A DNA stretch of 64,000 nt from M0103 sp040386155. Lineage in GTDB: Bacteria; Bacteroidota; Bacteroidia; Flavobacteriales_D; Crocinitomicaceae. Shown here in pieces: positions 55,101-64,000 of this stretch. The first letter of the stretch is position 1; every line of letters starts with the position of its first letter. Under the pieces are notes generated by a model. The model was not told where the DNA came from. It did not search any database and worked only from the letters and a program-made list of their open reading frames with translations. The DNA lies in the NCBI GenBank assembly GCA_040386155.1, contig JAZKFZ010000005.1:310001-374000 (forward strand), in the 5' to 3' direction. The translations under genes were made by a program, and so were the position numbers.

Positions 55101-58100
55101 GAACAGTTATCAGCAGTTGTTGGCAAAGTTAATACCACACCTGTTGCTACACAAGAACCCATATCCGCAGGCACTGAAAGAGCTGTTGGACAAGTAATAG
55201 TTGGCAATTGAGTATCAAGAACCGTTACGATTTGCGTACACGTTGAAGTATTTCCAGAACCATCAGTTACCGTCCAAGTAACTATTGTCGCGCCAAGTGG
55301 GTAAATAGCAGGTGCATTATTCGTTACCGAAGCTACAGTACAATTGTCTGCAGTTGCAGGTAAAACAAGTACTACTCCTGAAGCTGAGCATATACCAGCA
55401 TCTGCAGGTACACTAACGTTTGCAGCACAAACAATTGTTGGAGCTTGATTATCGAACACTGTTACAGTTTGATTACAAGAAGTTGCATTTCCTGCCGCAT
55501 CTGTTACTGTCCAAACTACTGTTGTTGTTCCCAATGGGAATGTTCCAGGAGCATTGTTTGTTACTGAAGCAATCAAACAGTTGTCTGCAGTTGTTGGAGT
55601 TCCAAGTACAACAGCTGTTGCAACACAAGAACCAAAATTCGCTGCGACACTTACGTTAGCAGGACACGAAATCGTTGGGAATTCAGAATCAACAACTGTT
55701 ACAATTTGCGTACATGTTGCCATATTTGCTGATCCATCTACAATTGTCCAAGTAACATTCGTAGCTCCAATTGCAAAAGTGGCAGGCGCATTGTTTGTTA
55801 CAGAAGCAATTGAACAGTTATCAGCAGTTGTTGGAGTTCCAAGCGCAACTGCTGTTGCTGTACAAACACCTAAATCAGTTGAAACCGATACTGGCGCGGG
55901 ACAAGTGATTGTTGGCAATTCATTATCAGTGATCGTAACCACTTGAGTACATGCTGCAGAATTTCCAGAACCATCAGTTACTGTCCATGTTACCGTTGTA
56001 TTTCCAAGCGGATATGTCACAGGCGCATTGTTCGTAACAGAAGCTACTGAACAATTATCCATTGTTGCTGGTAAAGTTAGTATAAGTCCAGTTTTAGTGC
56101 ATGTTCCAGCATCAGCTGAAACAGAAACTGCAGGTGCGCAAGTGATCATTGGTAATTCAGTATCAATCACTGTTACTGTTTGAGTACATGTTGCTGTATT
56201 CATTGAACCATCTGTGATTGTCCAAGTTACGGTTGTGTTTCCAAGCGGATAAGCCACTAAACCATTGTTTACTACTGAAGCAATTGAGCAGTTATCAGCA
56301 GAAGTTGGAGTTCCAAGTGCTACAAGTGTAGCATTACAAGAACCAAGATCAGCAGAAACTGTTACTGTAGATGGACAAACAATAGTTGGCAACTGCGTAT
56401 CAATCACAGTTACATCTTGTGTACACGAAGCAGAATTTCCAGCTCCATCAGTGATAATCCAAGTTACAACAGTTAATCCAAGTGGATAAACAGCCGGCGC
56501 ATCATTTGTTATTGAAGCTATTGAACAATTGTCTGAAGTTGTTGGAGTTCCCAAAAGTACACCTACCGCAGTACACGTTGCCAAATTAGCAGGTGTAACC
56601 ACTGCAGCAGGACAAGTAATTAATGGTAATTCAGTATCAACCACTGTAACTGCTTGAGTACAGATGGTAGCATTTCCTTCAAAATCTGTTGCCGTCCATG
56701 TCACGATCGTAATTCCAAGTGGGAATGTTACTGGTGCATTGTTTGTTACAGATATAACACCACAGTTATCAGTTGTTGCAGGTGCAATAAGTACAAGACC
56801 TGTTTTAGTACATGTTCCAGCATCAGCTGAAACAGTAACGGCAGGAGAACAAGTGATTGTTGGATTTTCAGAATCGATTACAGTAACTGTTTGAACACAA
56901 GTTCCAACATTTCCGAAACCGTCAACTGCTGACCAAGTAACGTTTGTTAAACCAATTGGGAATACTGCCGGAGCATTATTCGAAATAATCACTGAGCCTG
57001 GGCAATTATCTGTTGCCGTTGCCATTCCAAATGCCACAAAGCTTGCAGTACAAACTCCGGGGTCAGCACTTACAACAACATTCGAAGGACAAGAAACAAC
57101 CGGAGCAAATAGATCTTCAACAGTAACAGTTGCGTTACACGTTGACACAATACCATTGTTATCAGTAACTGTTAAAGTAACTGAATTTGCTCCAATGTCT
57201 GAACAGTTAAAATTAGTTTGAGATACAGCGATTGAAAGGATACCACACGCATCATTTGATCCGTTGTCAACCATTGCAGCAGTAATTGAGGCGTTACCAA
57301 AACCATCCAATTGAATAGTAAGATCTTGACAAATGGCAATTGGAGCCACATTATCTTCAACTGTAACAGTTGAAGTACAAGTAGCGCTATTTCCATTGAC
57401 ATCAGTTACCGTTAAAATAATTGAGTTCGTTCCTACATCTGAGCAATTAAATGTCGTTTGAGAAGCAAGAATTGAAGCAATTCCACAAGCATCCGAAGAA
57501 CCATTATCTAGATCGATATCAGCGATAGTTGCAGTACCTGCAGCATCTAATTGAACAGTAATGTCTTGACAAAGAGCGATTGGGTCAATGTTATCTTGCA
57601 CAGTAACAATGGCGTTACATGTTGAAGAATTTCCATTCACGTCCATCACAGTTAAGACAACTGTATTAGCGCCAACATTTGCACAAGTAAATGTGTTTGG
57701 AAACGCAGAATAAGAAGCGATCGAACAGTTATCAGTTGAACCACCGTCAACATCTACTCCGTTTATCGAAGCGTTACCAGATGCATCCAATTGAACAGTG
57801 ATATTCGCACAAATTGCAGCTGGTGGAAGGATATCAGCCACAGTGATTGTAGAAGCACATGTTGAAGTTAAACCATAAATGTCAGTAACAGTTAAATTAA
57901 CTATGTTAGCACCAATATTCGTACAATCGAACGAGCTATTATCTAATACAATTGAAGCGATTCCACAATTGTCAGAAGAACCGTTGTTCACCATTGCCGG
58001 TGTAATCGATCCAGATCCAGCAGCATTTAAGTTTACTGATAAATCTTGACAAACAGCCATTGGAGCTTCTGCATCTGTTACAGTCACAGTAAACGAGCAA

Positions 58101-61100
58101 GAGCTTGTATTGCCAGAACCATCTGTTACGTCAAATGTATTTGTAGTAGTACCTACAGGGAATGTTGATCCTGATGGTAAACCAGCTGTTTGAGTAAGAA
58201 CTAATGAACTAGCAGTTGCTGTTCCGTTGATTGTCATAATTGGTGCCAACCTGCCAAAGCCAATAGCTCCTAAAGTAACAAAATCAGCTAAACCACAATT
58301 ATTAGCCCTAATGTAAGCTGTTTGAGTTTCATTTGCTGGTGGAACACCATTATCATTGGATCCCACTAAATAAGCGTATGCCCCTGTAACAGTATTTACA
58401 GATAGTTCATACAATAATAATGAACCTGCTGGTATAGTTGGTGGAACTGCCAGAGTGTGGGTGTACAAAGTACCGGCTGCCCCAACAGGAACATTGATTG
58501 TTTCAGAATAAATTGGAGCAGGTAAAGATGCTGTTGCTATGGGGAAAGAAGGCACAACATATAAGGTCAATTGAACTTGATCTGAAATCGGCCCATTAAC
58601 ACCAACTACCGCAAACTGCACATTTTCTACGGACAAATCTCCAACGATTCCTTCAGCTGTTAAATCGTAAAGTCGTGCAGTATTTGTATTTCCATTATTG
58701 CAGGCCAAACCTGTATTTAAGGTAAAATTAGTATTCTGAATAAGTGATACACTTGCCGCTGCAATGCCACAATTATCAGCCACAATTGGATCCGCAAATG
58801 TAACGGTCGCCCCGCAGACACCCGGATCGTTATTAACTGCAATAGGTGCTGGACAAGTAATCGTTGGATCTACATTGTCTTCAACAGTCACAATCGCAAC
58901 ACATGTTGATGAGTTTCCATAGGCATCTGTAACAGTAAGTGTTACGTTGTTTACACCTACATTTGAACAATCAAACGATGTTTGAGAAGCTGCAAATGTT
59001 ACAGCAGAACAAACGTCTGATGAACCATTATCAATATCCGCTGCAACAATTGATGCAGAACCAGCAGCATCTAACTGAATTGTAATATTTTGGCAAATCG
59101 CTGTTGGTGGAGTAACATCTGTAATTGTAACTATTGCCGAACAGGTCGAAACATTTCCATTTACATCAGTAACTGTTACATTCACAGTATTTGGACCAAT
59201 ATTAGCACAAGTAAATGTGGATACATCCACTACCTCACTAGCAATTCCACAAGCATCTCCATATCCACTTGTTGGAATAAAAGCAGCATAATCAGCAAAT
59301 GCTGACCAACTTGTTGCATTTCTTCCAGGAACAGTTGTAGCTTGTGTACCAGTTACATCTTCAATTCCCATAGTGTGAGCACCTCCATCGGAAGGCATTG
59401 CTGTAGTATGAATTTCAATAATATTACTCGTTTCATTGAGTACCAACTGTGAAGTCACATTATTCCCTCCACCAAAATGTGGTACTGAAAGGAAATTAAC
59501 AACCAATTGGCGATTTGGAGCAATTCCAGTTGTAAAATATTCAACCGCACCACCAGCACCTGGATTAATATCTTCCCAAGCAAAAGCTATTAGGTTATTG
59601 GGTTGAAATGTATTAGGCAAGAATTGTCCTGAACAACAACCATTTGGTTCATTAGAAAAAGAAACAAAACCATTGGATGAAATGTAGAAGTTTGAATACG
59701 TAGTATTATAAAAATCAAAATTGAACCCTATTGGCAAAATACCTGACAATATATCATCGAAAAGTGGAACTGTTGTTCCAGAACCAGCAATCGGTGCAAA
59801 AGTTCCTGATTGGTCGACAATATACAAACTTGAACCAGCAGATATTAAATCAGTAGCAACAATGGAAGCATTTCCAGTTGCATCAAGCGGTAATGTAATG
59901 TTTTGACACGTTAAATCCGGTGCAATATTGTCCTCAATTGTAACATTTGCAGTACAAGTTGAGCTATTTCCATTCACATCGATAACAGAAAGTGTCACTA
60001 CATTAACACCTACCTCCGCACACGTAAATGTACTTGGAGAAACTGTCATTGTAGCAATTGAACAATTGTCGTTTGAACCATTGTCAATCATAGCACTAGA
60101 AATCGATGCATTTCCTGTTGCATCTAATTGAACTGTAATATCTTGACAAATTGCAATTGGCGCACTATTATCGACAATAGTTACTGTTGCATTACAAGTT
60201 GAACTATTGCCATCATTGTCTGTTGCAGTTAACGTTATAGTATTAGCTCCAACGTGTGAACAATCAAAGCTAGTTTGAGAAGCAGATAATGTAACTGCTG
60301 TACATACATCAAAAGACCCATTGTCAATATCTGAAGCAACAATAGAAGCTGTACCTGCAGCATCAAGATTAACCGTTATGTCTTGACACAAAGCAATAGG
60401 TGCAATGTTATCTTCAATTGTTACAGTAGCATTGCACGTGGAAGCATTACCATTTGCATCGGTCACTGTTAATACCACTGCATTTGATCCAATGTTAGCA
60501 CAACTAAAAGTAGAAGGATTTGCACTCCATGAAACAATTCCACAATTATCACTTGAGCCACCGTCGATGTCATTTCCTGTAATAGTTGCATTTCCTGCTG
60601 CATCTAATTGAACTGTAACATCTTGACAAAGAGCGATTGGTGCAATTGTCTCTGTAACTGTAACGATTGCGTTGCAGGTTGAACTATTTCCATTGTTATC
60701 TACAACTGTTAATGTTACCGTATTAACACCCGCATCTGCACACGTAAATGTTGTTTGTGAAGCAGAAATAGAAGCGATTCCACAAGCATCATTCGAACCA
60801 TTGTCAATCATCCCAGCAGTAATCGAAGCATTTCCAAAAGCATCAAGTGCTACAGAAATATTTTGACAAATTGCAGCAGGCAATTCGTTATCAGTTACTA
60901 TAATTGTTTGAGTACAAGTTGAAGAATTTCCAGATCCATCCACTGCTGTCCAGGTAACAACGGTAGTTCCCACAGGGAAGGTTACTGGCGCATCACTTGT
61001 TAATGAGGCAAGTGAACAGTTATCAGTTGCAGTAGCTGAACCAATTGCTACGGTCGCAAAACATTGACCGGCATCAGTGTCAACATTCATATTCGAAGGA

Positions 61101-63796
61101 CAACTTGTAAATACAGGCGCTTGATTATCTGTTACGATAACTGTTACTGTACAATTTGAAGTGTTATTACTTGCATCCGTTGCTGTGTATGTTACCACGG
61201 TTGTACCAAGTGGGAATGTAGATCCTGGCAAATGCGTTGAAGAAAGCACTACACCCGGACAATTGTCAGAAGCAGTTGGTGCTACCCAAGAAGCAGGTGC
61301 GCTACAAACTCCAGCTAATGTATTCACATTAACTACTGTTGGACATCCTGTAATCGTTGGCAATTGAATATCGTTGATGGTTACAGTGAAGCTACAAGAA
61401 TTTGTGTTTCCATTTAAATCTGTAATTAAATACGTTTGAGTTGTAGCTCCAGTTGGGAATAAATCTCCTGAAGTATAACCAGTAGCGTCTGTTTGAGAAA
61501 TTGTGTAAGAACAATTGTCTGTCCCTGAAATTGCGTACGTAACAATTCTACCACAGTTATTCAAGACTGCGTTTTGTACAATGTTTCCAGGACAGTTTAC
61601 AACTGGTAATTGAGTGTCCGTAACTGTAACAACAGCAGTATTAGTATTGATATTTCCGTTAACATCTACCACAGTTAATGTAACTGTATTAGCTCCAATG
61701 TTAGAGCAATTGAAAGTGTTTGGAGCAACAGACATTGAAGCGATAGCACAATTATCAGTTGAAATATTATTAATCATTGCTGCAGTAATTGTTGCATTTC
61801 CTGCACCATCTAATGCTACTGTAATATCTTGAGTATTGACTACTGGTGCCAAAATATCCTGAACAGTAACAGTTGCAGTACACGTTGCAGCATTTCCACT
61901 ACCATCCGTTACTGTCAATGTAACTGAATTAGCTCCAATGTTTGCACAAGTAAAAGTAGAAGGAGCAACAGCAATAGATGCAATTGAACAATTATCGGAA
62001 GAACCGTTGTTGATCATCGCTGCTGTAACTGAAGCATTTCCAGTCGCATCTAAAGATACTGTTTGGTTTTGGCAAATTGCTGTTGGGGCACTATTATCAT
62101 TAACTGTTACGGTTGATATACATGACGACGTCAAACCAGTATTATCTGTAACTGTTAAAGTCACCGCATTTGCGCCAATGTTTGCACACGTAAATGCTGA
62201 TATGCTTGGTACAAGTGAAGCTATTCCGCAGAAATCAGAAGAGCCGTTATCAATATCACTTCCACTAATGGAAGCAGTACCGCCACCATTTAATGGTAGC
62301 GTAATGTTTTGGCAAAGTGCATTTGGCGCATCGTCGTCGATAGTAACTGAAACGATTGGCAACATTTGAATTTCACATGTACCACCACCGGTAGCATACA
62401 CATTGAACGTTGTATTTGCAGCTAATGAAGGTGTCGTCAATGAAATTGGACCCCCAGAACCAGCTTGTGGTCCAGCAGCAATTGTATTTGAAGGGTCAAA
62501 ACGAAGGTAGTAATCATACCCAACTTCAGAATTGGTTAAGTTAATTACTGCTGTTCCATTCAAACAAATTTCTTGCGTTACTGGAATTACAGTTTGGACA
62601 ACAGGATTAGTGTATACTGATGCATTGGCATCATTACAATCACAAACTGCACCATATCCGTCTCCATCTCCATCAGTCTGTGCTCCATTTGCTAAAGAAA
62701 CACAGTTGTCACAAACATCACCAAATCCATCTCCATCAGTATCTTCCTGAAGTGGGTTTGCGATTGAAGGGCAATTGTCGACATTATCTAAAATACCATC
62801 ACCATCCATATCAGCAGTAACATCAAGGAAAGTTGTTGAAGTACTTGAACATGCAAATTGATCAGTTACTGTTAATGTATAAGTTCCTTCGTCGCTTATT
62901 AGAGCACTTGGAATAGTAACATTTTGAGTTCCATAAGCATTCGGGCCAGTCCAAGCATAAGTCAATATTCCAGAACCAGTTCCAGAACCGTTCAATGAAA
63001 CGGAAGCACCAAGATTTACAGGGCTTGTATTTGAAGCACTAGCTGTTACCGTATTTGAATAAAAGCGCATGTACCCAGGACTAGCTGCCAATGGTGTGTT
63101 TGAACTGAAACTCGTACAAATTTGTTGGCTCATTAATGTTTGAAGAAGATCAAACAATTCTATAGTTCCATATAAACCAGCAGGTACGGTTCCTCCACAA
63201 GTACTATTCCCGAAAGGTGCAGTTGGCGCTTGCGCTTGAATGTAAATACGCACATCAAAATTTCCACCAACAGGGAAGTACAATCTTGTACCATCATCTT
63301 GAACTGCAATCGGAGTTGCGGTTCCAGCTTGTGTAATTGTTAAAGTAACTCTAGTAGCAACTGTAGAGGTTGAAGGTCCTGGCTGATAAGTATAAGCAGT
63401 AGTTCCAGTGAAAACCATAACACCCGCTGCCAAATTGGACAGCCCAGCGTTAAAGGTGTAGCTATCCATTGATGCAGAAGGACAAGGTGTAGAAGAATTT
63501 GCATCCGTTACATTTGTCAAACTATAATCTACTCCATAGAGCAAGCAAGGTGTTGCTCCATAACTTGTCCAAGCAGCATTCGTAAAACGATGAATTACTC
63601 CATTAATTCCGCTTGAATTTGGCTCAGCAATAATATCTCCACCACCGCTTCCACAGATAACCGTTGTAGCAAAAGCTCCTGGATTTGATGTAATAGTTGT
63701 CCCGGCAGGATTATCTATTGCAACTGGTGCTTGGGCAAATAGATTTGAAGCTAGGGTTAAGCCAGATAATACTAGTGCAGTTAGTACTCTTCTCAT
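52127..63796 (-). CDS. Giant T9SS-secreted surface protein with thrombospondin type 3 and HYR repeats (second)
   Basis: A 3889-residue protein with signal peptide MRRVLTALVLSGLTLASNLF(A). After a unique beta-rich N-terminal region (about 30-300) come calcium-binding thrombospondin type 3-like repeats (DMDGDGILDNVDNCPSIANP, DTDGDGFGDVCDNC; about 325-390), then some 17 units of the CQNITVQLDAAGNASI and HYR types, then 18 diverged HYR domains. The C-terminus (ELIIYPNPSVGGEFTIQYEG ... LASGKYFVNVYTAGQ) is a T9SS type A sorting domain close to that of the first giant. Two units carry inserted whole domains. The ATG overlaps the stop of the upstream cargo gene (ATGA), and the first giant gene starts after a 74-base gap. 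Function is likely adhesive. Confidence 0.9.
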   Translation of the reverse strand: MRRVLTALVLSGLTLASNLFAQAPVAIDNPAGTTITSNPGAFATTVICGSGGGDIIAEPNSSGINGVIHRFTNAAWTSYGATPCLLYGVDYSLTNVTDANSSTPCPSASMDSYTFNAGLSNLAAGVMVFTGTTAYTYQPGPSTSTVATRVTLTITQAGTATPIAVQDDGTRLYFPVGGNFDVRIYIQAQAPTAPFGNSTCGGTVPAGLYGTIELFDLLQTLMSQQICTSFSSNTPLAASPGYMRFYSNTVTASASNTSPVNLGASVSLNGSGTGSGILTYAWTGPNAYGTQNVTIPSALISDEGTYTLTVTDQFACSSTSTTFLDVTADMDGDGILDNVDNCPSIANPLQEDTDGDGFGDVCDNCVSLANGAQTDGDGDGYGAVCDCNDANASVYTNPVVQTVIPVTQEICLNGTAVINLTNSEVGYDYYLRFDPSNTIAAGPQAGSGGPISLTTPSLAANTTFNVYATGGGTCEIQMLPIVSVTIDDDAPNALCQNITLPLNGGGTASISGSDIDNGSSDFCGIASLVPSISAFTCANIGANAVTLTVTDNTGLTSSCISTVTVNDNSAPTAICQNQTVSLDATGNASVTAAMINNGSSDNCSIASIAVAPSTFTCANIGANSVTLTVTDGSGNAATCTATVTVQDILAPVVNTQDITVALDGAGNATITAAMINNISTDNCAIASMSVAPNTFNCSNIGANTVTLTVVDVNGNINTNTAVVTVTDTQLPVVNCPGNIVQNAVLNNCGRIVTYAISGTDNCSYTISQTDATGYTSGDLFPTGATTQTYLITDLNGNTNSCSFTVTINDIQLPTITGCPTVVNVNTLAGVCSAPASWVAPTASDNCPGVVLSSTHLPGSTFPLGTTVVTYTATDASNNTSNCTVTVIVTDNQAPVFTSCPSNMNVDTDAGQCFATVAIGSATATDNCSLASLTSDAPVTFPVGTTVVTWTAVDGSGNSSTCTQTIIVTDNELPAAICQNISVALDAFGNASITAGMIDNGSNDACGIASISASQTTFTCADAGVNTVTLTVVDNNGNSSTCNAIVTVTETIAPIALCQDVTVQLDAAGNATITGNDIDGGSSDNCGIVSWSANPSTFSCANIGSNAVVLTVTDANGNASTCNATVTIEDNIAPIALCQDITVNLDAAGTASIVASDIDNGSFDVCTAVTLSASQTSFDCSHVGANTITLTATDNDGNSSTCNATVTIVDNSAPIAICQDITVQLDATGNASISSAMIDNGSNDNCSIATMTVSPSTFTCAEVGVNVVTLSVIDVNGNSSTCTANVTIEDNIAPDLTCQNITLPLDATGNASIVATDLISAGSSLYIVDQSGTFAPIAGSGTTVPLFDDILSGILPIGFNFDFYNTTYSNFYISSNGFVSFSNEPNGCCSGQFLPNTFQPNNLIAFAWEDINPGAGGAVEYFTTGIAPNRQLVVNFLSVPHFGGGNNVTSQLVLNETSNIIEIHTTAMPSDGGAHTMGIEDVTGTQATTVPGRNATSWSAFADYAAFIPTSGYGDACGIASEVVDVSTFTCANIGPNTVNVTVTDVNGNVSTCSAIVTITDVTPPTAICQNITIQLDAAGSASIVAADIDNGSSDVCSAVTFAASQTSFDCSNVGVNNVTLTVTDAYGNSSTCVAIVTVEDNVDPTITCPAPIAVNNDPGVCGATVTFADPIVADNCGIAAASVSLIQNTNFTLNTGLACNNGNTNTARLYDLTAEGIVGDLSVENVQFAVVGVNGPISDQVQLTLYVVPSFPIATASLPAPIYSETINVPVGAAGTLYTHTLAVPPTIPAGSLLLYELSVNTVTGAYAYLVGSNDNGVPPANETQTAYIRANNCGLADFVTLGAIGFGRLAPIMTINGTATASSLVLTQTAGLPSGSTFPVGTTTNTFDVTDGSGNTSSCSFTVTVTDAEAPMAVCQDLSVNLNAAGSGSITPAMVNNGSSDNCGIASIVLDNSSFDCTNIGANIVNLTVTDIYGLTSTCASTITVADILPPAAICANITVQLDASGNASINGVDVDGGSTDNCSIASYSAFPNTFTCANVGANTVVLTVMDVNGNSSTCNAIVTVQDNIDPIALCQDITVQLDAAGTATIADIDLDNGSSDACGIASILASQTTFNCSDVGTNSIILTVTDVNGNSATCTSTVTVEDNVAPIAICQDLTIQLDGFGNASITAAMVDNGSNDACGILSIAVSQTNFNCSDIGANSVTLTVTDNNGIVSTCNATVTVEDLFAPVVSCPSNVVVSADPGVCTASFVAFGMATATDNCPGSVIISNNAPAVFPIGLTNVTWSAVDGFGNVGTCVQTVTVIDSENPTITCSPAVTVSADAGTCTKTGLVLIAPATTDNCGVISVTNNAPVTFPLGITIVTWTATDFEGNATICTQAVTVVDTELPLITCPAAVVTPANLATCTAVGVLLGTPTTSDNCSIASITNDAPAVYPLGLTVVTWIITDGAGNSASCTQDVTVIDTQLPTIVCPSTVTVSADLGSCNATLVALGTPTSADNCSIASVVNNGLVAYPLGNTTVTWTITDGSMNTATCTQTVTVIDTELPMITCAPAVSVSADAGTCTKTGLILTLPATMDNCSVASVTNNAPVTYPLGNTTVTWTVTDGSGNSAACTQVVTITDNELPTITCPAPVSVSTDLGVCTATAVALGTPTTADNCSIASVTNNAPATFAIGATNVTWTIVDGSANMATCTQIVTVVDSEFPTISCPANVSVAANFGSCVATAVVLGTPTTADNCLIASVTNNAPGTFPLGTTTVVWTVTDAAGNATSCNQTVTVFDNQAPTIVCAANVSVPADAGICSASGVVLVLPATADNCTVASVTNNAPAIYPLGATIVTWTVTDGSGNTSTCTQIVTVLDTQLPTITCPTALSVPADMGSCVATGVVLTLPTTADNCSVATVVNNAPAIFPIGNTNVVWTVTDGSGNFATCIQVVTVLDTQLPMITCPANVTVSSNPGTCVATGVVLGTPTTSDNCSVASVTNNGLVTYPLGITTVTWTVVDAAGNLATCAQTVTVLDTQLPTITCPANVTVPADAGICSASAVALGTPLTADNCSVASVTNNAPTIFPLGLTVVTWTVTDGSGNFVSCNQNVTVLDTQAPTITCPSNITVSAGGGSCSATGINLGTPITADNCSVASVTNNAPVIFPLGNTTVTWTVTDGSGNITSCTQIVTVVDNENPVITCPFPITIPADLASCSASAVVLTPATGTDNCSVASIVNNAPVSFPLGNTMVTWTITDGSGNTATCTQSVTVIDTQAPSIICPATVIYTADYGVCYSSTVVLGAPVAADNCSVASVTNNAPATFAVGNTNVVWTVTDGSGNTTTCTQVVTVLDTQAPIITCAPAMTVPADMGSCVATSVSLVAPMATDNCGIATVTSNAPAAFPLGNTTVTWSITDVNGNVSTCTQVVTVIDTQNPVIVCAPAVTVANAPGQCGASVALTAPITSDNCSVASVVNNAPAFFNVGTTVVTWTVTDGSGNTSTCTQNVTVLDTELPTISCVADIVVNNVPGNCGRVVTYAAPTYVDNCSVAVMVQSDNSGYSSGAWFPIGTTVQEYTVTDQAGNVITCSFSVTVIDNQAPIITNCPSNVMAYSTQASCDATASWAIPVATDNCPSGLTFTSNMAPGVVLPLGSYQVTYTATDNSGNTSTCSFSITAIDTIAPLAISLPIVNGGCAVTLDTPKTEDNCSGTLFATTTTSFPVTTTGITPVVWTFTDASGNTTNITQYIEIDGVIDNSVSWLDAVTLTSNNDNASASYQWTNCETGVIIGGATNQTFTPFTNGWYACIVSEEGCGEAMSECFEVTTVGIEDVSTIELIIYPNPSVGGEFTIQYEGSIDKVEIVDMIGRIIAVETNLVNGKVNGSDLASGKYFVNVYTAGQVIVKEVIVVNK
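52810..57115 (-). repeat. Array of 18 HYR domains in the second giant protein
   Basis: Units of about 80 codons with ITCPANVTVPADAG-type starts and TWTVTDGSGNTSTCTQIVTV-type ends. The number of units in the terminal array is the same, by my count, as in the first giant protein. The two arrays are alignable but clearly diverged. Confidence 0.82.
58215..58770 (-). other. Inserted beta-rich domain within an HYR unit of the second giant protein
   Basis: A segment of about 185 residues (SLIQNTNFTLNTGLACNNGN, RLYDLTAEGIVGDLSVENVQ, PIYSETINVPVGAAGTLYTH) lies after VTFADPIVADNCGIAAAS. It is followed by SSLVLTQTAGLPSGSTFPVG, the normal second half of an HYR unit. I do not assign a family to the insert. 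Boundaries are approximate. Confidence 0.6.
59265..59850 (-). other. Inserted FNFDFY/SSNGF beta-domain within a CQ-type unit of the second giant protein
   Basis: A segment of about 195 residues (PLFDDILSGILPIGFNFDFY, FYISSNGFVSFSNEPNG, LIAFAWEDINPGAGGAV, NRQLVVNFLSVPHFGGG) separates the start of a unit (LPLDATGNASIVATDLISAG) from its continuation (GDACGIASEVVDVSTFTC). It is homologous to the insert at about 49715-50290 in the first giant protein. Confidence 0.65.
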
Positions 63797-64000
63797 TTCA
63801 CAATTGTTTTAAAAGAATGTAAATTTTTGCCATCACGCACAAGTACGAAACAAAGCTGAGGCTCGATATTAGATAGATCAATTTTGATCTCGTTTTCGGT
63901 AATTTGTAGGCTTTCCTTAGAAAGTGTTTTTCCATTCATGTCGACTACCAAAATGTCAACTATTTCAGAAGGAATTTGATTAAATTGAATCGTCAAAGGA
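63793..64000 (-). CDS. C-terminal end of a third T9SS cargo protein (truncated by window edge)
   Basis: The frame is open to the end of the window. The visible 68 residues or so (LTIQFNQIPSEIVDILVVDM, NGKTLSKESLQITENEIKID, then SFKTIVK) have the layout of the second half of a T9SS type A sorting domain: strand, VxDMNGK turn, LSNIEPQLCFVLVRDG and a final strand. The stop overlaps the start of the second giant gene by four bases. The body of the protein lies outside the window. Confidence 0.7.
   Translation of the reverse strand, partial: PLTIQFNQIPSEIVDILVVDMNGKTLSKESLQITENEIKIDLSNIEPQLCFVLVRDGKNLHSFKTIVK

Overview
The window is an AT-rich chromosomal segment of a Bacteroidota bacterium, most likely order Flavobacteriales. 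The evidence is a nearly complete gliding motility / type IX secretion (T9SS) gene set (gldB end, gldC, gldD, gldE, gldK, gldL, gldM, two gldN copies, a PorP/SprF-like gene), proteins ending in T9SS type A sorting domains, promoters of the TTTG / TAnnTTTG type, weak or absent Shine-Dalgarno sequences, and Bacteroidota gene orders (mutY-ssb-gldE-gldD; miaB-EBP-lptE-TPR-secG-groES-groEL). A family such as Crocinitomicaceae is plausible but is only an inference.

Layout. 1-3.8 kb (+): end of gldB, gldC, a DUF2797 protein, a small membrane protein, a decayed fragment of a trmB 5' end, AMP nucleosidase, three tandem palindromic repeats and trmB. 4-6 kb (-): clpP-clpX. 6-7 kb (+): a GT-B glycosyltransferase. 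7-12.7 kb (-): an OmpA/TPR lipoprotein, then the mutY-ssb-gldE-gldD-folK run. 12.8-18.6 kb (mostly +): HU, a 30-codon COX24/mS38-like gene, RNase G, recX, a DPM-type glycosyltransferase, dihydroorotase and small lipoproteins. 18.6-32 kb (-): an ABC-F ATPase, the porP-gldK-gldL-gldM-gldN-gldN2 cluster, an arginase-fold protein and topA. 32-38.8 kb (+): miaB, a sigma-54 activator, lptE, a TPR-tailed protein, secG and groES-groEL. 39.2-64 kb (-): two giant cell-surface proteins (about 4290 and 3889 residues) built from HYR and HYR-like beta-domains, preceded by the end of a third T9SS cargo gene.

How it fits together. GldL/GldM form the inner-membrane motor of T9SS and gliding, GldK/GldN the periplasmic ring, and PorP/SprF-like proteins sit at the outer membrane. 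The giant proteins carry a signal peptide at the N-terminus and a T9SS sorting domain at the C-terminus, so they are expected clients of that machine. The rest is housekeeping: proteolysis, DNA repair, RNA and tRNA modification, LPS transport, protein export and folding.

The most notable structures are: the tandem gldN pair, which shares an identical 405-bp 3' block and has a terminator between the copies; a 2.7-kb higher-order repeat inside the first giant gene (nine 249-bp and two 237-bp units, 1482-bp period); whole beta-domains spliced into repeat units of both giant proteins; and the palindromic repeat cluster with a trmB relic nearby. No tRNA, rRNA, insertion sequence, CRISPR array or prophage was seen.
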